A DNA stretch of 64,000 nucleotides from Thalassospira lucentensis MCCC 1A00383 = DSM 14000 (GCF_000421265.1 NZ_ATWN01000008.1:186001-250000); one strand, 5' to 3'; positions 9,947 through 19,091 are shown, counted from the stretch's first letter. The notes: generated by a model not told the origin, from the sequence alone. Made by a program: numbers and translations.

Positions 9947-11124
9947 CCAACGGCTTCCCAACCAACCTCAATGACATCCTGCCAGATGATGCCAACCATG
10001 CCATTTTGATTGGACGCATATGGGATCCGCGCGTTTCCGGGCCAACACCGGTACTCGTTGATGGCGATAAATTGCGCGACATCAGCAGCATCGCCCCAAC
10101 CGTCAGCCAGCTTCTTGAAATCGGCGATCTTGTTGGCAAACTGGCGCGTCCGGCAAACTTCCCCATCGTTGGCGCCCTTGAAGATGTTCTCGCACAGTCA
10201 AAACCGGGTGCTGACAAAAACACTGCCCATCTCCTCAGCCCCAATGATTTGCAGGCAATCAAGGCAAGTGGTGTCACATTCGTTGCCAGCCTGCTAGAAC
10301 GCGTGATCGAAGAACAGGCCCGTGGCGATGCCAGTAAGTCCGATCAAATTCGCACCGAAATCACCGGCATCATAGGCGATGACCTGTCACAGATCGAACC
10401 GGGATCGGAAAAAGCCGCCGATATCAAAAAGGTCCTGATCGAAAAAGGCGCATGGTCACAGTATCTCGAAGTTGGCATTGGCCCGGATGCGGAAATCTTC
10501 ACCAAGTCGCCTGCTATGTCCGCCGTTGGTCATGGCGCGCATGTTGGCCTGCATCCGATTTCAACATGGAACAACCCGGAACCCGAAGTTGTTCTGGCAG
10601 TCACGTCACAGGGGAAAATCGTCGGTGCCAGCCTTGGCAATGACGTCAACCTGCGCGATGTCGAAGGCCGATCTGCCCTTTTGCTGGGCAAGGCAAAAGA
10701 CAACAACGGGTCGTGCTCAATCGGGCCGTTCATCCGCCTGTTTAATGATAGCTTCACCCTTGAAACCGTTAAGGGTGCTGATCTTGCCATGGCTGTCGAT
10801 GGCCCGGATGGCTATCACCTTGATGCGGTCAGCTCGATGAGCCAGATCAGCCGATCCCCCGAAAGCCTTGTATCACAAGCCATTGGCAAACATCACCAAT
10901 ATCCCGATGGCTTTATGCTGTTTTTGGGCACCATGTTTGCCCCGACCGATGACCGGGGCGGTGCGGGCAAGGGCTTTACCCACGAGATGGGCGACCTTGT
11001 GACCATTGCCACGCCAAGCCTTGGCAAACTGATCAATCAGGTGGATCGCTCGGACGTGATCAATCCTTGGCAGTTCGGGATCACCGCCCTTATGACCAAC
11101 CTTGCCGCACGTGGTTTGCTTTAA
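9943..11124 (+). CDS. xylX: 2-keto-3-deoxy-D-xylonate dehydratase (FAH family)
   Basis: A 393-residue fumarylacetoacetate-hydrolase-superfamily protein resembling Caulobacter XylX, which dehydrates 2-keto-3-deoxy-xylonate to 2-oxoglutarate semialdehyde. Supporting segments include [66 protein letters not shown] and [18 protein letters not shown]. The acidic residues of NNPEPE and GNDVNLRD correspond to the FAH metal-binding face. It is coupled to the ATPase by ATGA. With the divergent dehydrogenase and dehydratase it makes a near-complete Weimberg route. GguC-type FAH proteins near sugar transporters are a related alternative. Confidence 0.82.
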   Translation: MTNGFPTNLNDILPDDANHAILIGRIWDPRVSGPTPVLVDGDKLRDISSIAPTVSQLLEIGDLVGKLARPANFPIVGALEDVLAQSKPGADKNTAHLLSPNDLQAIKASGVTFVASLLERVIEEQARGDASKSDQIRTEITGIIGDDLSQIEPGSEKAADIKKVLIEKGAWSQYLEVGIGPDAEIFTKSPAMSAVGHGAHVGLHPISTWNNPEPEVVLAVTSQGKIVGASLGNDVNLRDVEGRSALLLGKAKDNNGSCSIGPFIRLFNDSFTLETVKGADLAMAVDGPDGYHLDAVSSMSQISRSPESLVSQAIGKHHQYPDGFMLFLGTMFAPTDDRGGAGKGFTHEMGDLVTIATPSLGKLINQVDRSDVINPWQFGITALMTNLAARGLL

Positions 11125-11198
11125 GGACGGGCAATTTGCTGCGGCACTTTCCGATTTTCTATCCCCTTGCCAAAACGGGATGAAAAATGCCCATATCA

Positions 11199-11238
11199 GC
11201 AAGACGGAGTGCGGACAGTTTCGCCCGCCCCGTCTTGC
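11199..11238 (+). other. Hairpin between xylX and the ROK regulator
   Basis: Perfect 9-bp arms GCAAGACGG (11199-11207) and CCGTCTTGC (11230-11238) with a 22-nt loop and no T-run. It may reduce read-through from the transport operon into the regulator gene. Confidence 0.5.
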
Positions 11239-11266
11239 CACTGACACCTGAAAGCAGGCCCACCGC

Positions 11267-12532
11267 ATGAGCCGTCGCACCGAAAGCGATACCCCGCGCC
11301 AACCATCCCAGATTGCCATCCTGCGCTATCTGCGTGTTCATGGCCCGGCGGCACGCATCGATATCGGTACGGCCACAGGCTTAAGCCCGGCAACCGTCAC
11401 GTCACTTACCGCCGATCTGATGGCACAGGGTCTGGTGCAGGAAAGTCAGGCTGCGGCACTTGGTTCGGTTAACGGTAATGGCACGACCAACGCCAACGGC
11501 ACACATGGCACAACACGTGGCCGCCCCAAGGTACTGCTTGATCTGGTCCCCGGTGCGGCGTGCGTCATTGGCGTCAAGCTGACAATCAATCTGATCGAGA
11601 TCGCACTGGGCAATTTCAAAGGCGAAATCGAACGCAACACCGAACACAGCATCAAAACCCGTGATTTAACCGATCGGCAACTGATTGACACCCTGATCAC
11701 GCTGATTGACGGCTTCATCAAAGATAACAGTGACATCATCACACACCCGCCAGTCGGCATCAGCGTCGCAGTACAAGGCGTAACCGATAGCAACAGCGGC
11801 GAAATCATCTGGTCGCCTGCTCTGCGTCATCGTCAAATTGCCATTACCCGACCGTTAAGCGAACGCTATGGTGGAGTTGTGCAAATGTCCAATGACGCCA
11901 ACTGCATTGCCACAGCCATCACCCAGAACACCACATTGCATGGCGGTGGCGATTTTGCCGTAATCATGCTGGGATATGGCATTGGCATGGGACTGGTGTT
12001 AAATGGCAATGTCTATAACGGCCATTTTGGCACCGCCGCCGAATTCGGTCATATGAAGTATCAGCCCGATGGTCCGCTGTGTAATTGCGGGCGACGCGGA
12101 TGTCTTGAGGCATATATAGGTGATTACGCCATTTTACGGGATGCGCTTGGCCTGATTGACCTTGCCGATGCCAACAGCCTGCACCCCAGCGAGGAACAAA
12201 TGATGGATCTGGTCGCACGCGCACGGGCTGGCAACGAAGACCTTGCCGATCTGTTTCGGCATGCAGGCAAGGTTCTTGGATATGGCATTGCCAATCTGAT
12301 TGCCTTGATTGGTCCCAAACGGATTTTCATCACCGGGTCAGGCGCACGGGCCTATGACCTGATGGCGCCGGAATTGCAACGCGGACTGCATCTCGCGCAA
12401 GTCCCTGAATTGCACCGCGGCCCGGAAATCGTCCATCTGGCATGGGATAAGGATCTGGCCCTTCAAGGCGCGATTGGTCAAAGCCTGCTGCGTCATGACG
12501 AAAACATGTTCAAGGCAGGTACCAACACCTAA
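11267..12532 (+). CDS. ROK family transcriptional regulator (XylR/NagC type)
   Basis: A 421-residue ROK repressor. An N-terminal winged HTH (about residues 12-60, AILRYLRVHGPAARIDI and LSPATVTSLTADLM) precedes a ROK sugar-kinase-like domain. Visible ROK marks are the zinc-binding CNCGRRGCLEAY with the preceding EFGHMKY, and a late glycine-rich IFITGSGARAYD. A Gly/Asn-rich insert (about residues 63-85, NGNGTTNANGTHG) separates the HTH from the sensor domain. It is last in the xylose transport operon, so it probably represses it in the absence of a sugar or sugar-phosphate effector. The ligand is not readable from sequence. Confidence 0.85.
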   Translation: MSRRTESDTPRQPSQIAILRYLRVHGPAARIDIGTATGLSPATVTSLTADLMAQGLVQESQAAALGSVNGNGTTNANGTHGTTRGRPKVLLDLVPGAACVIGVKLTINLIEIALGNFKGEIERNTEHSIKTRDLTDRQLIDTLITLIDGFIKDNSDIITHPPVGISVAVQGVTDSNSGEIIWSPALRHRQIAITRPLSERYGGVVQMSNDANCIATAITQNTTLHGGGDFAVIMLGYGIGMGLVLNGNVYNGHFGTAAEFGHMKYQPDGPLCNCGRRGCLEAYIGDYAILRDALGLIDLADANSLHPSEEQMMDLVARARAGNEDLADLFRHAGKVLGYGIANLIALIGPKRIFITGSGARAYDLMAPELQRGLHLAQVPELHRGPEIVHLAWDKDLALQGAIGQSLLRHDENMFKAGTNT

Positions 12533-12563
12533 CACTCAACGCGATGTCGAGCCCGAACCACAA

Positions 12564-12602
12564 AAAAAAGCCGCCCCGTTTCGGAGCGGCTTTTGTATTT
12601 TT
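12564..12602. terminator. Bidirectional terminator
   Basis: AAAAGCCGC (12567-12575) pairs with GCGGCTTTT (12586-12594), with A-rich sequence on the left and T-rich on the right. It lies between the convergent ROK regulator and RraA-like genes. Confidence 0.9.
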
Positions 12603-12622
12603 TCCGGCAGTACAATTAAGCC

Positions 12623-13348
12623 TTAGCGACCGTTCTTTTTGCGCCATGCTTCAAAGTTGACCTTGGTTTCATCCTTGGTTGCCGGATAAAGACCAATGAT
12701 CGGCTTGCCCGACATAACTTCTTCAAGAACAAAGTCCTCAAAGCTTTCCATACCGGCACATTCTTCGGCCAACTCATCAGCAAGATGCGCCGGAAGAACA
12801 ACAACACCGTCTTTATCACCAACCAAAACATCACCGGGAAACACGGGTGCATCGCCACACCCAATCGGCACATTAAGGTCATACGCCTCATGCAGCGTCA
12901 GGTTGGTCGGCGCCGAAGGGCGCGAGTGATATGCATGAATGGCAAGTTTTCCAATGCCATCGGCATCCCGGAAACCACCATCAGTCACGATCCCCTCGAC
13001 GCCACGCTTCATCAAACGGGTTACAAGGATCGATCCCGCCGATGCCGCGCGCGCGTCCTTGCGGCTGTCCATCACCAAAACATGTCCCTCCGGGCATTGC
13101 TCAACGGCAACGCGCTGCGGGTGGTTTGGATCACGGAACACCTCAATCGGATTACGATCTTCGCGTGCGGGGATATAGCGCAGCGTATAGGCCTGCCCAA
13201 CCATATTTTCACTCTTAGGGGCAACCTGCTGGACATTCTGGATGAACTGATTGCGAATGCCGCGCTTAAAAAGGGCCGTACATAACGACGCGGTGCTTAC
13301 CCGTTTAAGCTTGTTACGGATTGCATCACTCAGGACATAATCACTCAT
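12623..13348 (-). CDS. RraA-like protein (aldolase/RraA superfamily)
   Basis: A 241-residue protein of the RraA/HMG-aldolase superfamily, longer than E. coli RraA (161 residues). The core motif is SAGSILVTRLMKRGVEGIVTD-like (about residues 101-121), continuing as DGGFRDADG, where the R-D pair and Asp hold the divalent metal in characterised 4-hydroxy-4-methyl-2-oxoglutarate aldolases. It is last in the minus-strand operon IlvD - DapA-like - aldehyde dehydrogenase - this gene. That placement argues for a metabolic role on a keto-acid intermediate rather than RNase E inhibition. The actual reaction is unknown. Confidence 0.75.
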   Translation of the reverse strand: MSDYVLSDAIRNKLKRVSTASLCTALFKRGIRNQFIQNVQQVAPKSENMVGQAYTLRYIPAREDRNPIEVFRDPNHPQRVAVEQCPEGHVLVMDSRKDARAASAGSILVTRLMKRGVEGIVTDGGFRDADGIGKLAIHAYHSRPSAPTNLTLHEAYDLNVPIGCGDAPVFPGDVLVGDKDGVVVLPAHLADELAEECAGMESFEDFVLEEVMSGKPIIGLYPATKDETKVNFEAWRKKNGR

Positions 13349-13411
13349 ACTTCTTTACTCCGTAGAGTGCCCGGCCGCGCACAGCCGGGCAATATCATTG
13401 GGAAAACACAA

Positions 13412-14926
13412 TCAGACAAGATCAGCAGGCAAAACATCCGCCGGGATGTTCTGATAACACACCGGACGAAGGAACCGACGAATGGCCATAGTACCAACCG
13501 ACGTCGCACCAAAGTTGGTCGATGCCGGATACGGCCCGCCGTGCACCATGGTGTCGGAAACTTCCACACCGGTCGGGAACCCGTTGGCCAGAACACGACC
13601 AGCTTTACGTTCCAAAATCGGCATCAACGACCGGGCATCCCCTGCATCACCACCATCAAGATGCAGCGTGCAAGTCAACTGACCGTCAAGCGCCTTGGCA
13701 ATGGTGCGCATTTCTTCCATGTCCTTGACCCGGACGACAAGACCAAGCGGGCCAAAGACTTCTTCGCCCAATTCATGATTTGAAAGCCAGTTTTCACCGG
13801 TGGTTTCAAACAGATACGGCGTTGCATTGCGCAGATCACACGACGTGGTCAAAACGTCTTTGACACCACTGGTCGAAGCAATCCGTTTTGCGCCAGCACG
13901 ATAAGCATCCGCCATGCCATCGGTCAGCATGGTCTGAGCCGAAACCTCGGCAAGGCTAGCCTTGGCCGCATCGACAAATGCCTCGGCATCCGCTCCGTCG
14001 ATCACAACCGCAATCCCCGGATTGGTACAGAACTGCCCTGCCCCCATGGTCAGTGATCCTGCCCAGCCTTTGCCAAGCGCCTCGCCGCGTTCTTTCATCG
14101 CGACCGGCATCATAAACATCGGATTGACCGATCCAAGCTCACCAAAGAACGGGATCGGCTCAGGACGGCTTGCACACAGATCAAACAACGCACGTCCACC
14201 GCCAAGCGACCCGGTAAAACCAACCGCCTTGATCAGCGGATGCTGCACAAGGCTTTGGCCAACATCGCGTTTACCGCCTTGAATAAGGCTAAACACACCG
14301 GGATGAACACCACATGCCTTGATCGCGGCATCAATCGCCTGAGCGACAATTTCACCAGTGCCTGGATGGGCCGAATGCCCCTTGACCACGACCGGACAGC
14401 CCGCTGCCAGGGCCGACGCCGTATCGCCACCAGCAACAGAGAATGCCAGCGGGAAGTTCGATGCACCAAACACAGCCACTGGGCCAATCGGACGCTGCAT
14501 CAAACGCAGGTCCGGGCGAGGCAAGGGCGCGCGATCAGGAAGAGCTTCGTCATGGCGACGATCAAGATACGCACCATCAAGAATATGGCTGGCAAACAGA
14601 CGAAGCTGTCCAACCGTACGGCCCCGCTCCCCATTCAGGCGGGCTTCGGGCAGCCCGGACTCCTGCGTGCCAATTTCGGTAATTTCATCACCGCGTGCGT
14701 CGATCTCATCAGCAATCTTATTCAGCAATGCTGCGCGGTCTTCGCGGGTGGAATAGGCAAAGGACCAAAACGCGTCTTCGGCGGCCTTGGCAGCCTGATC
14801 GACCAATGCCGGGGTGCCAACCGGGAATGTATTGGCCGGACCATGGGCTGGTTCGGACTGGAACGTCGCATCGCCTGCGACCCAGTCACCCGCGATCAGA
14901 TGTTTGCCTGTCAGTTTATAGGACAT
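13412..14926 (-). CDS. 2-oxoglutarate-semialdehyde dehydrogenase-type aldehyde dehydrogenase
   Basis: A 504-residue NAD(P)-dependent aldehyde dehydrogenase of the type that oxidises 2-oxoglutarate semialdehyde to 2-oxoglutarate in pentose and hexarate catabolism. Catalytic residues are Asn157 (GASNFP), Glu263 (FGELGSVNP) and Cys300 (GAGQFCTNPG). It sits between an RraA-like gene and a DapA-like dehydratase in one minus-strand operon. It is the only such dehydrogenase in the window, so it may also finish the xylose route encoded to the left. Cofactor preference cannot be read with confidence. Confidence 0.85.
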   Translation of the reverse strand: MSYKLTGKHLIAGDWVAGDATFQSEPAHGPANTFPVGTPALVDQAAKAAEDAFWSFAYSTREDRAALLNKIADEIDARGDEITEIGTQESGLPEARLNGERGRTVGQLRLFASHILDGAYLDRRHDEALPDRAPLPRPDLRLMQRPIGPVAVFGASNFPLAFSVAGGDTASALAAGCPVVVKGHSAHPGTGEIVAQAIDAAIKACGVHPGVFSLIQGGKRDVGQSLVQHPLIKAVGFTGSLGGGRALFDLCASRPEPIPFFGELGSVNPMFMMPVAMKERGEALGKGWAGSLTMGAGQFCTNPGIAVVIDGADAEAFVDAAKASLAEVSAQTMLTDGMADAYRAGAKRIASTSGVKDVLTTSCDLRNATPYLFETTGENWLSNHELGEEVFGPLGLVVRVKDMEEMRTIAKALDGQLTCTLHLDGGDAGDARSLMPILERKAGRVLANGFPTGVEVSDTMVHGGPYPASTNFGATSVGTMAIRRFLRPVCYQNIPADVLPADLV

Positions 14927-14955
14927 AGAAGCCTCCTTGGTGCGGCAGGGCCGCC

Positions 14956-15867
14956 TTATTTTACAAGATTGTTTTGGCGCATAAACGTGGTCAGTTTTTT
15001 GTGCTGTTCATCGGTCAGCGGCCATGCAGACGGCGGACGCGTCGCGCCACAATCATCACCCAGCAGTTTAAGCGCTGCTTTGACACCCGTCACGTTCGTA
15101 CCGTTCATTTCTTCGGCACGGACGTCTTCGAATGCCTTCATTTCACCGATTAACTGACGTGCCTTGGCATAGTCACCACCCTCAAGGGCGGCGTGGATCG
15201 CCATGGAACGTTCCGGCCAGACATTGATCAGACCAGATGTAAAGCCACGCGCGCCCACCGCATAAAACGCTGGTGCCCAAGTTTCGGCCAAACCACCAAC
15301 CCACACAATGTCAGGATCACATGCATTGATCGCATCAGCCAGTTTCATGGCGTTTGGCGTCGCCCATTTCACACCCGCAACACCTTCGACGGCACACAGG
15401 TCAGCAATCGCCTTGGTGCCAATCGTATCGTTGCGCAGGTACAGCATCATCGGCAACCCGCCGGACGCATCAGCAATACGTTTGATATACTCAACAACAC
15501 CGCGTGGCGCGACGAACGGATCAGGCGGCTGATGGATCATCAAGGCTTCTGCACCGGCATCTGCCGATGCCTTGGCCAAGGCGCAGGCATCGCGCACACC
15601 GCGCCCGATACCAGCGAGCATCGGCGCACGGCCATCGAGCATCTCGGCAACGGATTTTGCCATGGTGATGGCTTCATCTGTGGTCAGCGCATAAAACTCG
15701 CCAGTATTTCCATTGACCACCGGAAAATGAACCCCGGCAGCAAGTGCACGGCCAATAATCGGTTTGAGCTTGGTTGGCGCGATGTCGCCATTGTCATCAT
15801 ACGGCGTAACAAGAATGCCCGAAATCCCGGACAGCACGCCACGCAGATCGGCTTTTGAAAGTGCCAT
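14956..15867 (-). CDS. DapA-family dehydratase/aldolase of sugar-acid catabolism
   Basis: A 303-residue protein of the dihydrodipicolinate synthase/N-acetylneuraminate lyase family. The Schiff-base Lys167 lies in GVKWATPN and the proton-relay Tyr143 in MLYLRND. The NGNTGEFYAL loop (52-61) replaces the usual N-G-T-T-G-E. With an IlvD-type dehydratase upstream and a semialdehyde dehydrogenase downstream, the expected reaction is dehydration of a 2-keto-3-deoxy sugar acid (for example L-2-keto-3-deoxyarabonate, or 5-keto-4-deoxyglucarate with decarboxylation) to 2-oxoglutarate semialdehyde. Which acid is used is undetermined. Confidence 0.8.
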   Translation of the reverse strand: MALSKADLRGVLSGISGILVTPYDDNGDIAPTKLKPIIGRALAAGVHFPVVNGNTGEFYALTTDEAITMAKSVAEMLDGRAPMLAGIGRGVRDACALAKASADAGAEALMIHQPPDPFVAPRGVVEYIKRIADASGGLPMMLYLRNDTIGTKAIADLCAVEGVAGVKWATPNAMKLADAINACDPDIVWVGGLAETWAPAFYAVGARGFTSGLINVWPERSMAIHAALEGGDYAKARQLIGEMKAFEDVRAEEMNGTNVTGVKAALKLLGDDCGATRPPSAWPLTDEQHKKLTTFMRQNNLVK

Positions 15868-15936
15868 TGAACTGTATCCCTGAGTGATGCGGTTCGCGGG
15901 GGAGCATAGCTAGCCCCCGCTTTGCGTCTTTTGCGT

Positions 15937-17682
15937 TTAGAAGATGTCCGGCTCGCCGGCGGTTTCGCCAAATTTCGGCGATAGGAAATCGAAATCACAG
16001 CCCTCATTGGACTGTGTCACGTGCTTGCCAAACATATAGCCATAGCCACGCTGGAAACGCGGTTCGGGCTTTTGCCACGCAGCACGACGGCGTTCGATTT
16101 CTTCTTCATCGACCAGCATATCCAAACGACGGCTATCAAGATCAAGCCGCACGATGTCACCGGTTTTCAGCAACGCCAGCGGACCGCCAATATAGGATTC
16201 CGGTGCCACATGCAGCACACATGCCCCATAAGACGTTCCTGACATCCGGGCATCAGAAATACGCAGCATGTCACGATGACCCTGTTTGATCAGGGCTTTT
16301 GGAATGGGCAGCATGCCCCATTCGGGGAAACCGGGCCCGCCAAGCGGACCCGCATTGCGCAGAACCATGACGTGATCGGGCGTGACATCAAGGTTTTCGT
16401 CATCAACCGCCTTTTTCATTTCCGGATAGCTGTCAAAGACCAGTGCCGGGCCTTCGTGATTGCGGAAACGCTCATCACAGGCTGCAGGCTTGATCACCGC
16501 CCCGTCGGGGCATAGATTGCCGCGCAAAACCGCAAGCGACCCCTGATGATAGACCGGATTGGACAACGGTCGAATGACATCATCATTATAGACAACGGCC
16601 CCCTCAAGCGTTTCGCCAAGGGTTTTACCTGTCACGGTCGTAACCGATGTATCAAGCTTATCGCCAAGCTGCGCCATCAGTGCACGCAAGCCGCCAGCAT
16701 AATAAAAATCTTCCATCAGGTAGTCATCTTTGCCCGATGGTCGAATGTTGGCAATCAAGGGCGTAGTACGACCCAGCGCATCAAGATCATCGAGTGTCAG
16801 ATCAATCGATGCACGGCGCGCCATGGCCAGCATATGCACAACCGCGTTGGTTGAACAGCCGGTTGCCATCGCGACAACGGCGGAATTTTTGACCGATGCC
16901 GGGGTAACAATTTTTTCCGGTGTCAAATCTTCCCACACCATATCAACAATACGACGACCACATTGGGTCGACATACGGATATGACCGGCATCCGGTGCCG
17001 GAATGGATGACGCCCCCGGCAGGCAAAGCCCCATCGCCTCGGCAATGGCTGTCATGGTCGATGCGGTTCCCATGGTCATGCAGTGACCATATGAACGCGC
17101 AATGCCGCCTTCGACCCCAACCCATTCTTCGTCACTGATGTTACCGGCACGCCGTTCGTCCCAATATTTCCAGGCATCCGAGCCCGAACCAAGGATTTTA
17201 CCAGCATAATTGCCACGCAACATCGGACCGGCAGGCAGATAGATCATTGGGACACCTGCCGAAAGCGCGCCCATCACCAGACCCGGTGTGGTTTTGTCAC
17301 ACCCGCCCATCAGGACAACACCATCAAGGGGGTGAGACCGGATTTGTTCTTCTGTCTCCATCGCAAGCAAGTTGCGATACAGCATCGAGGTTGGTTTGGT
17401 GAACGACTCATCAACCGAAATAGATGGCAGTTCAACCGGGAAACCACCCGCCTGATGAACGCCCTTTTTCACATCACCGGCACGTTCACGGAAATGCGCA
17501 TGGCACGGATTAAGCTCCGACCATGTATTAAGGATGCCGATGACCGGACGCCCGGTCCAATCCTCAGGATCAAGCCCCATCTGCATCAGACGCGAACGAT
17601 GGCCAAACGAACGAAGATCATCGGGCGCAAACCAGCGCGCACTTCTAAGATCTTCTGCAGCTTTTTTATGTTTCTCGGACAT
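15937..17682 (-). CDS. IlvD/Edd family sugar-acid dehydratase (arabonate-dehydratase-like)
   Basis: A 581-residue dehydratase with the cluster cysteines Cys60 (NTWSELNPCH), Cys128 (GGCDKTTPG) and Cys201 (YGHCMTMGTASTM), plus LRISDARMSGTSYG near the C-terminus. It resembles L-arabonate and related aldonate dehydratases with a [2Fe-2S] cluster. Start: an in-frame extension reaches 17796, but ATG 17682 has GGGAGG 8 nt upstream and gives the family N-terminus; the extension would run through the operator region. It is first gene of the minus-strand operon and divergent from tctC. It is paralogous to, but clearly distinct from, the 720-residue dehydratase at 3469. Confidence 0.85.
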   Translation of the reverse strand: MSEKHKKAAEDLRSARWFAPDDLRSFGHRSRLMQMGLDPEDWTGRPVIGILNTWSELNPCHAHFRERAGDVKKGVHQAGGFPVELPSISVDESFTKPTSMLYRNLLAMETEEQIRSHPLDGVVLMGGCDKTTPGLVMGALSAGVPMIYLPAGPMLRGNYAGKILGSGSDAWKYWDERRAGNISDEEWVGVEGGIARSYGHCMTMGTASTMTAIAEAMGLCLPGASSIPAPDAGHIRMSTQCGRRIVDMVWEDLTPEKIVTPASVKNSAVVAMATGCSTNAVVHMLAMARRASIDLTLDDLDALGRTTPLIANIRPSGKDDYLMEDFYYAGGLRALMAQLGDKLDTSVTTVTGKTLGETLEGAVVYNDDVIRPLSNPVYHQGSLAVLRGNLCPDGAVIKPAACDERFRNHEGPALVFDSYPEMKKAVDDENLDVTPDHVMVLRNAGPLGGPGFPEWGMLPIPKALIKQGHRDMLRISDARMSGTSYGACVLHVAPESYIGGPLALLKTGDIVRLDLDSRRLDMLVDEEEIERRRAAWQKPEPRFQRGYGYMFGKHVTQSNEGCDFDFLSPKFGETAGEPDIF

Positions 17683-17767
17683 GGCGTCCCTCCCGTAGTT
17701 CGGCTTTTTCCCTGTTTTCCACATGTTACACGAAAAACAGGAGCCTGCACTTTTCATTGATGACCTA

Positions 17768-17781
17768 TGTATGCGCATACA
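17768..17781. promoter_or_regulatory. Palindromic operator, left copy
   Basis: Perfect 14-bp palindrome TGTATGCGCATACA with central CG, overlapping the presumed -10 of the leftward dehydratase operon. LacI-family operators typically have a central CG, and a LacI-family gene ends this cluster at 21409-22449. Confidence 0.7.
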
Positions 17782-17886
17782 AGGACAAGATGTCAAGTAA
17801 ACTTACATGCACAAGTATACTCTATATAGTGCAGAAAATATCCGAGAAACCCAGCCATTGACACCAGTTGAAACAAGATGTATCAA

Positions 17887-17908
17887 CATATGTATGCGCA
17901 TACATATG
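17887..17908. promoter_or_regulatory. Palindromic operator, right copy
   Basis: The same 14-bp core TGTATGCGCATACA (17891-17904), here extended by four paired bases on each side to a perfect 22-bp palindrome. It lies immediately downstream of the tctC -10, over the expected transcription start, a position typical of repressor sites. Confidence 0.75.
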
Positions 17909-18034
17909 GCTTTTAATTTTACAAGTCAAAACAACAATAAGAACAAGCAACAGCCTTTCGCTTGGGAACCACACCAAGCGGTCAAACTGGGGACACCCCC
18001 ATCGTCAGGAACGCGTCATTCGGGAGGAAATCTT

Positions 18035-19081
18035 ATGACCGGACTCTTTAAATCCATCGCCGCTGCTGCTGGCTTCGCTGCCATGGTTGCATCACCTGTT
18101 CTCGCTTCAGCTGCTGATCTGCCAAGCAACATTCGCCTTGTCATCGGCTCGAAATCAACCGGTGGCGACACCTATCAGAACAGCGCGATCGTCGCCGAAG
18201 CACTCGCCAAAAAGCTCGACATCAATGTGAAAGTTGATGCGGTTGGCTCCAGCGAAGCTTTCAAGGCATTGCAGCGCGATTCGCGTGGCACCACCATCAT
18301 GATCTTCCACGATCAATCCTATCTTGGAAATCTGTACGGTGTGCGCGGTTATGACGATATCTTTGATAATTACGTTGTCGGCCCGACGGTCGCGATCAAT
18401 CCGGGAAATGCGTATCTCGTAGCGAAAAATTCGCCGATGCAGTCGATGGAAGACGTGATTGCTGCTGCGGCTGCGGGTCAACGCGTTCGCGTTGCCATTC
18501 AGGCCGGCGGTGTTTCGGAAATCGGGTTCTCGGCTCTGAAAAACGCTGTAAAAGTGACCCATCCGGGTGCCGAAGAAAACATCGTTCCGGTCAACACCGG
18601 TTCGCAGGCAGATAAAAATCAGTTGATGTTTGATGGTCAGGCCGATGTCATCAACGGGTCGGTTCAAGCCAACGAACAGTTCACCCAGCTTGATGCAGAT
18701 GATCAAAAAGCAATGCGCTTTATCTGGTTGACCGCACGCGAAGAGACCATCGAACAGGCAAACCCCGAAGGCATGGGCGACACCACCCGTGACGAACTTC
18801 TGGCATTCACCACCCCGAATGTCAGCGTCACCCTTGACGGTTCAAAAGACTTCACCTTCGACAAGGAATTCTTCTTCCTGTTCAACAAGGACATGGATGC
18901 CGAACAGATTGCGGCCATCGACACCGCACTGAAAGAAATCTATGCCGCTGGTGATATCCAGAAAACGCAAAAAGCATCGTTCTTCATCCCGAACTACAAG
19001 CCGCAGGCCGAAGCTGCGACTTACCTGAAGGCAAAACGTGACGAATATCGTCATGTCATCGACGCGATTGCGACTAACTAA
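18035..19081 (+). CDS. tctC: Tripartite tricarboxylate transporter substrate-binding protein
   Basis: A 348-residue periplasmic binding protein of the TctC/Bug family, carrying a signal peptide (MTGLFKSIAAAAGFAAM with cleavage near LASAAD). The body has the family's VIGSKSTGGDTYQNSAIVAE opening and a C-terminal helical tail ending in KAKRDEYRHVIDAIATN. A long in-frame extension to 17807 is rejected because GGGAGGAAATCTT precedes ATG 18035 and the signal peptide begins there. Followed by tctB and tctA. The operon is divergent from a sugar-acid dehydratase operon, so the ligand is probably the same sugar acid rather than citrate. That is inference from context. Confidence 0.88.
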   Translation: MTGLFKSIAAAAGFAAMVASPVLASAADLPSNIRLVIGSKSTGGDTYQNSAIVAEALAKKLDINVKVDAVGSSEAFKALQRDSRGTTIMIFHDQSYLGNLYGVRGYDDIFDNYVVGPTVAINPGNAYLVAKNSPMQSMEDVIAAAAAGQRVRVAIQAGGVSEIGFSALKNAVKVTHPGAEENIVPVNTGSQADKNQLMFDGQADVINGSVQANEQFTQLDADDQKAMRFIWLTAREETIEQANPEGMGDTTRDELLAFTTPNVSVTLDGSKDFTFDKEFFFLFNKDMDAEQIAAIDTALKEIYAAGDIQKTQKASFFIPNYKPQAEAATYLKAKRDEYRHVIDAIATN

Positions 19082-19091
19082 AATACTGGAT

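Larger units (their letters stand above)
17683..18034. promoter_or_regulatory. Divergent control region, dehydratase operon / tctCBA
   Basis: 352 bp with no gene of its own. On the plus strand TTGACA (17858-17863) is followed after 17 bp by TATCAA (17881-17886), a plausible sigma-70 promoter for tctC. On the minus strand TTGACA (complement of 17791-17796) is followed at 17 bp by CATACA inside the left palindrome. Both promoters are thus covered by the two palindromic sites listed separately. GGGAGGAAA precedes tctC. Confidence 0.65.

Noticed and set aside
17683..17796. N-terminal extension of the IlvD/Edd dehydratase
   Set aside because: The 38 extra codons cross the operator and promoter; ATG 17682 has a strong GGGAGG site and the family N-terminus.
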